DNA of 24,414 nt, taken from positions 1 through 24,414 of IMG/VR virus record IMGVR_UViG_3300032282_003366; one strand, written 5' to 3'. The first letter of the stretch is position 1. Every line of letters starts with the position of its first letter. Under the pieces are notes generated by a model. The model had not been told where the DNA came from. It made no database searches and was given only the letters and a program-made list of their open reading frames with translations. Below are positions 1 to 5,811 of the stretch, one piece after another. Origin of the DNA: a virus. The position numbers were made by a program, and so were the translations under genes.

Positions 1-76
1 AATTATATACATATCATCGTCCAAAGTCAAGGGGATTCTTTAGATATATTTCGGATTTTCCCTAAGTACTTATCCC

Positions 77-172
77 ATATAGACTTACAGCAAAAAGATT
101 TTTTTCTCCTCTCAATGGACACTCTGTACCATGAGAAAGTGGTCGTAAGTGGTTGATATATATGGACTTACA
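77..172. repeat. Short direct repeats ATATRGACTTACA
   Basis: Two 13-base copies (77-89 and 160-172) differ at one base and are 83 bases apart. Part of the same core appears inverted at 199-205. GGACTTA recurs in the untranslated stretch before the gene at 13075 (13053-13059). These could be protein-binding sites, but in AT-rich DNA chance is a real alternative. Confidence 0.35.
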
Positions 173-275
173 TTAAATCGGGCCTGCCCATATACTCCTA
201 AGTCCTTACGTACCAATAGGTTACGGTGGGGGTTTTATTTTATATGTTTTTCCCCAGTAAAACAGCAGAAAATCG

Positions 276-335
276 CGGGGTGGTTCATTCACAATATCCA
301 TATATATCTATTTATGTATTACCCAATCCACCCCG
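276..335. repeat. Inverted repeat CGGGGTGG / CCACCCCG
   Basis: CGGGGTGG at 276-283 is the exact reverse complement of CCACCCCG at 328-335. The 44 bases between are AT-rich. The match extends to ATT on the outer side if two bases are bulged. It lacks a following T run, so it is not an intrinsic terminator. It could form a structured RNA or be a protein site. Confidence 0.35.
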
Positions 336-360
336 ATTGCCCCTAGTTTCTATTTGCATT

Positions 361-389
361 TTGCGATATTTCTATCATCGGTGTATAAT
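361..389 (+). promoter_or_regulatory. Promoter for the leading operon
   Basis: A perfect TATAAT at 384-389, preceded by GTG, lies 17 bases after TTGCGA (361-366), which matches TTGACA at four of six positions. The predicted start of transcription is at about 395-396. That is the A or T of the ATG of the first small gene, so the transcript would have essentially no leader. The nine bases GTGTATAAT recur before the protease-scaffold gene, so the -10 part may be a phage-specific element. Confidence 0.55.
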
Positions 390-394
390 ACAAT

Positions 395-556
395 ATGAAT
401 AAAAAGAAACAATTAGATTGTGAATTGCATTGCAAGGCTACCGCCGAAGTAAAGCAATCTATACTCAAGGATCTGGTCCAGCCAGATGTTCCTATGGATC
501 AGTTATTAAAGGAAATTGAAGATGAAACTAAAGACGAGCAACCTTCAAGCGATTGA
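395..556 (+). CDS. Small hypothetical protein, 53 aa
   Basis: This is a short charged open frame, rich in Lys, Asp and Glu, with two Cys near the N-terminus (residues 9 and 13). I do not recognise a family. It overlaps the next gene by 35 bases, as many genes here do. The ATG lies 6 bases after a perfect TATAAT and has no Shine-Dalgarno sequence. If real, it is read from a leaderless transcript or starts further in, for example at the ATG at 494. It could also simply be the untranslated leader of the next gene. The even, protein-like composition favours a real gene, but weakly. Confidence 0.45.
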   Translation: MNKKKQLDCELHCKATAEVKQSILKDLVQPDVPMDQLLKEIEDETKDEQPSSD

Positions 557-1298
557 ACTCGCTGAACCATCAGACTATCCAGTACTAGATCTTGTTTTAT
601 GTGGTACTGAGCTTGCTTGTGAACTTTTAGAACCATTTAAACATCAAAAAGAAAAGCCCACATCTGAACAGCATAGTTTTAAATCAATTTTTGGTTTAGA
701 CCATAAGTTCTATTATATAATCAATAAATACAAAAATAAAGATATTGTAAACATAGAAGTTGGTATAGGTTACTTAATAGAACAAGATGATAAAGTTCTT
801 TTAAGAAGATTTAAACCTATGGCTTTCAAACAGCCCAATTGCAATATTGTTCCTGTTAATACAGCCGTAGATGTTTTTAGGCCACAAGGTTCAGATGAGT
901 ACATAATTGTAAGTTCATATGCCCCCACTCTATTAACAGAATTATTAATAGATCCAAATTGCACAATAGCTTCTTCTAAAGAATGCCCCATAAATGTTAT
1001 CGAAATAGAAAATAATTCAGTCTTAGGAAGATTAGATGGTGATATTCAATCTTTATCACTCAATAATATTTCAGATAGGACTATAGATTTACTATCTTCG
1101 TATACAAAACAATTAGTTCTAAGTTGTTCTCAACTTGATGTTAAAAAAATAAAAACCAGTTCTCTACAACTCAAACCATCTAATCGCCCACAATCTAAAG
1201 AAGGCACACTAATATATAACGAAAAAAATAAAACTATAGAATATTATGATGGATCACAGTGGAGAACTCTAATATGGAGTATACTAACTGATTCATGA
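522..1298 (+). CDS. Fibre-like structural protein (putative)
   Basis: This 258-residue protein has no recognised domain over most of its length. Its last 45 residues carry a pattern common at the ends of phage fibre and baseplate proteins: a 'P..RP.S.EGTLIYN' stretch followed by 'YYDGSQWRTL'. The repeated short strands just before it (about 165-215) fit a beta-rich stalk. I therefore infer a virion or virion-accessory role. The ATG at 522 was chosen over an in-frame TTG at 516 because AGGA lies 8 bases upstream of it. The stop overlaps the start of the sigma-like gene by four bases (ATGA), so the two are probably translationally coupled. Confidence 0.7.
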   Translation: MKLKTSNLQAIELAEPSDYPVLDLVLCGTELACELLEPFKHQKEKPTSEQHSFKSIFGLDHKFYYIINKYKNKDIVNIEVGIGYLIEQDDKVLLRRFKPMAFKQPNCNIVPVNTAVDVFRPQGSDEYIIVSSYAPTLLTELLIDPNCTIASSKECPINVIEIENNSVLGRLDGDIQSLSLNNISDRTIDLLSSYTKQLVLSCSQLDVKKIKTSSLQLKPSNRPQSKEGTLIYNEKNKTIEYYDGSQWRTLIWSILTDS

Positions 1299-1789
1299 AG
1301 ATTCCAAAAAATATGACAGAAAAAGAGGTATTACAAAAAATAAACATTGTCGTTAATAGAATCGCCCCCAAGTATACATTTAACGGTTACGACGTTGATG
1401 ATATAAAACAAGAGGCTTTTATTATATGCATGGACGCATTAGATAGATACGACGAACTTCGGCCACTTGAGAATTTCCTATCTGTAAACTTATCTAATCG
1501 TCTCAAAAATTTCGTTCGTGACAACTATTACACAAAGAACGACGAAGAGAAAAAGAAAATATTAAATCCTACACAGTTGTCTTATGAAGATAACATACAA
1601 TCATCCCATATAGATAATGATAAGAATATAGATCTTAACTCAATAAAAACTATTATAGACAAACATCTACCATCTAAATATCGTTCTGATTATCTTAAGA
1701 TTATTAATGATGTTTATGTTCCAAAAAAACGTAAAACCGAAATATTCTCTCTTATTAAGAATATATTAAAGGAAAATAATGATGCGTAA
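1295..1789 (+). CDS. Sigma-70-like factor with region 2 only
   Basis: This is a 164-residue protein. Residues 11-80 resemble sigma region 2: a 'DVDDIKQEAFIICMDALDRYD' type core-binding helix, then a helix with 'FLSVNLSNRLKNFVRD' that in sigma factors contacts the -10 DNA. Residues 115-160 are basic and helical, but I cannot fit them to a normal region 4 helix-turn-helix. This build recalls phage T4 gp55, a short sigma that needs only a -10 element. The inferred role is to direct host RNA polymerase to phage genes, possibly through the GTGTATAAT motif seen twice in this window. It overlaps its neighbours by 4 and 11 bases. A non-sigma DNA-binding protein is a less likely alternative. Confidence 0.75.
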   Translation: MKIPKNMTEKEVLQKINIVVNRIAPKYTFNGYDVDDIKQEAFIICMDALDRYDELRPLENFLSVNLSNRLKNFVRDNYYTKNDEEKKKILNPTQLSYEDNIQSSHIDNDKNIDLNSIKTIIDKHLPSKYRSDYLKIINDVYVPKKRKTEIFSLIKNILKENNDA

Positions 1790-2567
1790 GGGGCGTATTA
1801 GTAAAGAAGAGGAGCGGTTTATTTCTAAAAGTATAGACCATATGACTATAGAAGATATGGCTAAAGAGCTTGATCGTGATGTAGACTCACTGGAGCAGTT
1901 CGTTAAAAGGAAATTAAAGCACGGGCTTTCAGTAGAAGAAGAAGTGGCTTTTTCACTAGAAGACCGTCCTTACTGGATAGAACTAAAAACACAGTTTACT
2001 GAAGATGAACTAGAGTTATTTAAATATCATTGGAGTAGAATTATAGCGCAGTTTAAAGATGATGTCCTACCAACAGAAGAGTTGCAAGTTATAGATGTTA
2101 TTAAATTAGAAATATTAATGAATAGATGCTTAAAGAGCAATAAAGACAACATTGCGTTACTAACAACATACGATCAATTGCTTAAAACAGAGCGTTCACT
2201 AGAAAAAGATCAGCAAGACCAAGACTATATCATTAATATAGAAAGACAATCCGCTTCTGTAAGAGCTAGTCAAGAAAGTTTAAACAGAGACTATCGTGAA
2301 CTACAAGCTAAGAAAGCTAGTATGTTACGAGAAATGAAAGGTACTAGAGAACAGAGAATTAAACGCCTTGAAGATAGTAAACAAAGTTTCACTTCTTGGG
2401 TTGCTCATTTAATTCAAGATCCAGAAACCATGAAAGAGTATGGAATCGAAATGGAAAAAATGAGACTAGCGATGCTAAAAGAAAAGGAACGGTTAAGCGC
2501 ATTCCATAAGTATGATGATGGTATAATTGATCAACCGTTCTTAACCCCCGACACAACACAAGACTAA
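1779..2567 (+). CDS. Probable terminase small subunit (HTH plus coiled coil)
   Basis: This is a 262-residue protein. Residues 5-48 form a likely helix-turn-helix ('EEERFISKSI', 'TIEDMAKELDRDVDSL'). A charged helical stretch follows, with a strong coiled-coil pattern from about 125 to 200 rich in Glu, Lys, Arg and Gln. DNA-binding head plus oligomerising helices, located a few genes before the large terminase, is the usual build and place of a small terminase subunit, which recognises phage DNA for packaging. The assignment is inferred from build and context, not from a signature motif. Two adjacent ATGs (1779 and 1782) are possible, with AGGA 5 or 8 bases upstream. It overlaps the sigma-like gene by 11 bases. 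Confidence 0.55.
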   Translation: MMRKGRISKEEERFISKSIDHMTIEDMAKELDRDVDSLEQFVKRKLKHGLSVEEEVAFSLEDRPYWIELKTQFTEDELELFKYHWSRIIAQFKDDVLPTEELQVIDVIKLEILMNRCLKSNKDNIALLTTYDQLLKTERSLEKDQQDQDYIINIERQSASVRASQESLNRDYRELQAKKASMLREMKGTREQRIKRLEDSKQSFTSWVAHLIQDPETMKEYGIEMEKMRLAMLKEKERLSAFHKYDDGIIDQPFLTPDTTQD

Positions 2568-2569
2568 AT

Positions 2570-3130
2570 ATGGTTTATCCTTACGAAGAAAAAAGCGAAC
2601 ACGGAATTCCTTGGCACACAACTTTTATAGGCAAGTTGATGCAGCATAATTATTGGCTATACGCAGTAGTTGATAAAGTTATGGTTGCTAATCCACAAAT
2701 TAGAAGTATTATTGAAATTGGAACTGGTAATGGCGCACTAACTACTGTTTTTGGTTTATGGGGCATAAAAAGAAATATACCAGTATTAACTATAGATCAT
2801 CAGTTATTATATGATAAAGATATACTATCTAAATTAGGAGTTGAAGTTTTACAAACAGATGAATTTTTAGACTCAACCAAAGAAAAGATTTTATCAGTAA
2901 TAAATAATGAGCCAACTTGGGTCTATTGTGACGGCGGATTTAAAACAAAAGAATTTCTTACATATGCTCCATTAATACCAGTGAATTCTATTATTTCAGC
3001 ACACGATCTTGGAGTAGAATTTTCTGATAAATTAGCATTGCAGCAACTAGGACCAAATATTGTAGAACCATACCAAAAAGAACTCTGGACAGAATTAAAT
3101 ATACAACTTGCATTATTTAGGAGGATATGA
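2570..3130 (+). CDS. Class I methyltransferase-fold protein (CmcI / cephalosporin-hydroxylase-like)
   Basis: This is a 186-residue protein with Rossmann-type motifs. 'IIEIGTGNGALT' (47-58) is the SAM-binding glycine loop and 'LTIDHQ' (73-78) supplies the acidic residue after strand 2. 'WVYCDGGFKTKEF' (117-129) and 'AHDLG' (144-148) resemble the CmcI/rhamnosyl O-methyltransferase group. Members methylate or hydroxylate small molecules or sugars. The substrate cannot be read from the sequence. The next gene makes a deoxysugar nucleotide and the two overlap by one or four bases, so a sugar O-methyltransferase role is plausible. There is no signal peptide. The start follows the previous stop by two bases, with no good Shine-Dalgarno sequence. 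Confidence 0.65.
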   Translation: MVYPYEEKSEHGIPWHTTFIGKLMQHNYWLYAVVDKVMVANPQIRSIIEIGTGNGALTTVFGLWGIKRNIPVLTIDHQLLYDKDILSKLGVEVLQTDEFLDSTKEKILSVINNEPTWVYCDGGFKTKEFLTYAPLIPVNSIISAHDLGVEFSDKLALQQLGPNIVEPYQKELWTELNIQLALFRRI

Positions 3131-4188
3131 TGAAGGCGATTGTTTTTGGAGCAACTGGTCAGGATGGAAGCCACTTGGCGGATTTACTTTTATCAAAGAA
3201 TTATGAAGTTATTGGCGTATCCAGACGTTCTAGCACAGACAATACAAAAAGATTATCTAAATGTATTGGTAATAGTAGATTCAAGCTGGTCGAAGGCGAT
3301 ATTACCGATGTTAGTAGTGTAATAAATACTTTAATATCTAACGAAGATGTAGATGAAATCTATAATCTAGCAGCACAATCGCATGTAGCAACCTCTTTTA
3401 AACAACCAGCTTTGACTTGGGATATTACCGGCAAGGGCTGTATCAATATACTACAAAGCATTATTGATTTATCTATGTTTGATGTAAGATTTTACCAAGC
3501 TTCTTCAAGCGAGATGTTTGGAAGCTCTTATGTCGAAGATAAAAAAAATGGCCTTAAGTATCAAGATGAAAATACGAAATTCATGCCTAATTCTCCATAC
3601 GCTATCGCAAAATGCGCTGCGCATTATGCGGTTCGTATGTACAGAGACGCTTACAATCTTCATGCTAGTTCTGGAATTTTGTTTAACCATGAGGGTCCAA
3701 GGCGTGGAGATAACTTTGTAACTAAGAAAATAATTAACTGGATTCAAGACTTTACCGCTTGGATGAATAAGTATAAAATTGAATTCCATCAATTGGTTTT
3801 ATCTGGAGATTATATTTATGGCCCGGTTCAAGGTATGTCTTATAAAAAACTAAGATTAGGTAATTTAGAAGCTTTTAGAGATTGGGGTTATGCTGGAGAT
3901 TACGTTGAAGCTATGTGGCTAATGTTACAACAGGAAACTCCAGATGACTATGTAATATGTACTGGTAGAACACACACTATAGCAGAGTTTTTAGATATAT
4001 CATTTAATATGGTAGGCTTAACAGAGTGGCGCAATCTGGTTGTTGTAGATCCAGAATTTTATAGACCATCTGAAGTCCCATACTTGTGCGGAAATTCAAA
4101 TAAGGCACAGCAAAAGCTAGGATGGAAGCCAAAACACACACTAGAAGATCTAATAAAACTTATGTTATTAAGCAATGAGAAACTTTAA
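3130..4188 (+). CDS. gmd: GDP-mannose 4,6-dehydratase
   Basis: This enzyme of the extended short-chain dehydrogenase family converts GDP-D-mannose to GDP-4-keto-6-deoxy-D-mannose, the precursor of GDP-fucose, GDP-rhamnose and related sugars. The 352-residue product has the NADP loop GATGQDGSH (7-15), DITD (57-60), NLAAQSHV (79-86), catalytic S126/E128 in 'ASSSEMFG', Y157 and K161 in 'YAIAK', and 'NHEGPRRG' (186-193). 'LGN..AFRDWGYAGDYV' (243-259) is the usual sugar-nucleotide motif. About 25 extra residues (roughly 212-240) separate the last two motifs compared with ordinary Gmd. AGGAGG at 3119-3124 is 5 bases from the ATG at 3130 but only 2 from the one at 3127, so I prefer 3130. No reductase, epimerase or glycosyltransferase is visible here, so the host or another part of the phage must finish the pathway. 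Confidence 0.92.
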   Translation: MKAIVFGATGQDGSHLADLLLSKNYEVIGVSRRSSTDNTKRLSKCIGNSRFKLVEGDITDVSSVINTLISNEDVDEIYNLAAQSHVATSFKQPALTWDITGKGCINILQSIIDLSMFDVRFYQASSSEMFGSSYVEDKKNGLKYQDENTKFMPNSPYAIAKCAAHYAVRMYRDAYNLHASSGILFNHEGPRRGDNFVTKKIINWIQDFTAWMNKYKIEFHQLVLSGDYIYGPVQGMSYKKLRLGNLEAFRDWGYAGDYVEAMWLMLQQETPDDYVICTGRTHTIAEFLDISFNMVGLTEWRNLVVVDPEFYRPSEVPYLCGNSNKAQQKLGWKPKHTLEDLIKLMLLSNEKL

Positions 4189-4423
4189 AGTTTATCTGGA
4201 TCTAACAGACATTTATCCACAAATTAAAAAATTTTTCCTGAGAGAATATGTAGTACAATATCCATTAATTTTTATAGAAGCTGACGATCCAGACGATGCC
4301 TGTTATATGGTAATATATAGATTAATCAAACTTATTATGGACCAAGATCCTTCTATAGAGACTAGAATACTATGTAAACAAATCAAAAGATTAGTTCGCG
4401 TAGACAAGGTAATATCTCTATGA
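4175..4423 (+). CDS. Hypothetical protein, 82 aa
   Basis: I do not recognise this protein. It starts with a beta-like segment ('FKVYLDLTDIYP'), has a hydrophobic-aromatic middle, an acidic 'EADDPDDACYMV' stretch (35-46) and a basic, helical C-terminus ('CKQIKRLVRVDK'). There is no signal peptide or membrane segment. It overlaps gmd by 14 bases and the HNH gene by 4, so it is embedded in the same translation-coupled run. The context suggests no particular role beyond proximity to the nuclease and packaging genes. Confidence 0.75.
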   Translation: MRNFKVYLDLTDIYPQIKKFFLREYVVQYPLIFIEADDPDDACYMVIYRLIKLIMDQDPSIETRILCKQIKRLVRVDKVISL

Positions 4424-4674
4424 AAAGAAACTATAATGATGATGCATATACTCAGTGGAGAAAAGATATATTAAAAAGAGATGGTAAAAAATGCAAAATG
4501 CCGGGATGTGGATCTAAGTCTAGATTACAGGTTCATCATATTAGAAAATGGTCTACAGCTAGCTCTTTAAGATATGATTTATCTAATGGTATAACACTAT
4601 GCAAAAAATGCCACGATTCTATCAGAGGAAAAGAAAACCACTATGTTGGTCTTTTTAGTTTATTAGTGAAATAA
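4420..4674 (+). CDS. Small HNH endonuclease
   Basis: This is an 84-residue HNH nuclease. Visible are a zinc site of C25/C30 with C61/C64, the paired H39-H40 in 'LQVHHI', N56 in 'DLSNG', and H65 after 'CKKC', which complete the beta-beta-alpha metal fold. HNH proteins near terminase genes are known partners in DNA packaging in cos-type phages such as HK97 (gp74). This one lies four genes before the large terminase, so a packaging role is plausible. A free-standing homing nuclease is the alternative, but the gene is neatly embedded with an ATGA overlap and a one-base gap on either side, which favours a resident function. Confidence 0.85.
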   Translation: MKRNYNDDAYTQWRKDILKRDGKKCKMPGCGSKSRLQVHHIRKWSTASSLRYDLSNGITLCKKCHDSIRGKENHYVGLFSLLVK

Positions 4675-4675
4675 T

Positions 4676-5161
4676 ATGGAAAAATTTATTGTTATCAAAG
4701 ATACCAGAGAACAAGAAGGATACTTCTTTAGCGCATTTAATACATGCGCCGGTATGATAGAACGTAAATTAGATACTGGAGATTATTCTATAGAGGGTCT
4801 AGAAGATAAAATCTGTATAGAACGTAAAGGATGTGTTGAAGAGTTAGCAGTTAATCTTGGTCAAAAGAAGTATGCATTTTTAGATGAAATAGAAAGAATG
4901 AAAACTTTTCCACATAAATTTCTTATACTAGAATTTAATATTGAAGATGTGGCTAAGTTTCCAGATGAAACAAGAATACCAATCAAGAACAAATCTTCTG
5001 TAAAAATAACTGGTAAATATATACTAAAGTGTTTATTTGAATTTGCACTATATAATAATGTACAAATTTTATTCTGCGGTAACAAATATAATGGATTTTT
5101 AGCAGTAAGTAGTATCTTAAAAAGAGTTCATGAAATGTATACCACTGGGAGAAAAAAATGA
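4676..5161 (+). CDS. ERCC4/XPF-type nuclease
   Basis: This is a 161-residue protein with the ERCC4 nuclease pattern: D9 in 'DTREQ', 'GDYS' (35-38), and 'ERK' (49-51), followed by 'FLDEIERM' (68-75). Together these are the metal-binding acidic and basic residues of the XPF/Mus81 family, which cuts branched or flap DNA. It contains only the nuclease domain and no helicase or helix-hairpin-helix part. In phages such proteins are thought to resolve replication or recombination intermediates. It starts one base after the HNH stop and overlaps the ClpP-like gene by four bases. An exact substrate cannot be inferred. Confidence 0.85.
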   Translation: MEKFIVIKDTREQEGYFFSAFNTCAGMIERKLDTGDYSIEGLEDKICIERKGCVEELAVNLGQKKYAFLDEIERMKTFPHKFLILEFNIEDVAKFPDETRIPIKNKSSVKITGKYILKCLFEFALYNNVQILFCGNKYNGFLAVSSILKRVHEMYTTGRKK

Positions 5162-5811
5162 TGTCCGAGCCAGAAATACTAAAAGATTTTCATGACTACG
5201 GAGCTAATCTTGCTACTAGAGAGATATTTCTCCATAATCATTATCATACAGAGGATAACGAAAATCCGGGTGTAGAATACAGAATGTCTAATACTTTTAT
5301 TAAGAATTTGAGAGCATTAGATAGTAAAAGTGATTCACCAATAGTTATACATATGCAGAGTATAGGCGGTGAGTGGGACGATGGCATGGCTATGTTTGAT
5401 GCAATAACAATGTGCAGATCATATGTAACCGTTGTAGCATATGGTCAGGCTTCTTCAATGAGTAGTATTATTTTCCAAGCTGCGGATTGGAGACTCATGA
5501 CTGTCAATTCTCATTTTATGTGCCATTATGGATCTTCTGGTTTTGATGGTAGTTATCTTGATAATCAGAATTTCACTGCATATGATAGAAGATGCGCAAT
5601 AAAAATGTTAGAAATTTATTCTGCTAAATGTGTAAATGGTCAATATTTTAAAGACAAATTTGGAAAGAAGCCTACAGAGAAACAGGTTAAAAATTTCTTA
5701 ACTAGAAAATTAAAAGATGGTAATTGGTACTTGAGTTCAGAAGAAGCTGTATACTATGGCTTTTGTGACGATATAATAAAAGATTGGAATCAACTCAAAA
5801 AGGCTATATGA
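5158..5811 (+). CDS. ClpP-like serine protease (S14 family)
   Basis: This is a 217-residue protein with the Clp protease fold. 'IHMQSIGGEWDDGMAMFDAI' (64-83) matches the first handle and oxyanion loop. S100 in 'GQASSMSS' is the likely nucleophile, H123 in 'MCHYGSSG' the histidine, and D187 in 'KDGNWYLSSEEA' the acid, followed by 'YYGFCDDI'. The spacing from His to Asp is longer than in bacterial ClpP. In phages this family often matures proheads. Here, however, a separate prohead-protease candidate sits between portal and capsid, so this one may process another virion protein or work with host Clp ATPases. GGGAG at 5147-5151 supports the start at 5158. The stop overlaps the terminase start by four bases. 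Confidence 0.87.
   Translation: MMSEPEILKDFHDYGANLATREIFLHNHYHTEDNENPGVEYRMSNTFIKNLRALDSKSDSPIVIHMQSIGGEWDDGMAMFDAITMCRSYVTVVAYGQASSMSSIIFQAADWRLMTVNSHFMCHYGSSGFDGSYLDNQNFTAYDRRCAIKMLEIYSAKCVNGQYFKDKFGKKPTEKQVKNFLTRKLKDGNWYLSSEEAVYYGFCDDIIKDWNQLKKAI

Larger units (their letters stand above)
1..394. other. Non-coding intergenic region
   Basis: There is no convincing gene in these bases. It contains short motifs that recur: ATAT(A/G)GACTTACA at 77-89 and 160-172, CCTAAGT(A/C)CTTA at 61-72 and 197-208, and a perfect 10-base palindrome TAAGTACTTA at 63-72. A 7-base inverted pair, GGACTTA (164-170) with TAAGTCC (199-205), lies inside it. G and C runs are more frequent here than in the genes. The right end carries the promoter for the first operon. 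It is probably a control region between two transcription units. I see no tRNA, no intrinsic terminator and no clear origin. Confidence 0.6.

Noticed and set aside
276-335. Intrinsic terminator
   Set aside because: The stem has a 44-base loop and is not followed by a T run.
149-346. 65-residue open frame with GTG start
   Set aside because: No ribosome site, aromatic- and basic-rich unlike neighbouring proteins, and it lies in a repeat-containing control region. Probably chance.
1-394. tRNA gene or small structured RNA
   Set aside because: I could not find a cloverleaf with the conserved T-arm bases, and nothing else recognisable. A covariance-model scan would decide.
5784-5807. Eight-residue longer terminase with TTG start
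   Set aside because: The ATG at 5808 has a ribosome site and the ATGA overlap seen at other gene joints here.
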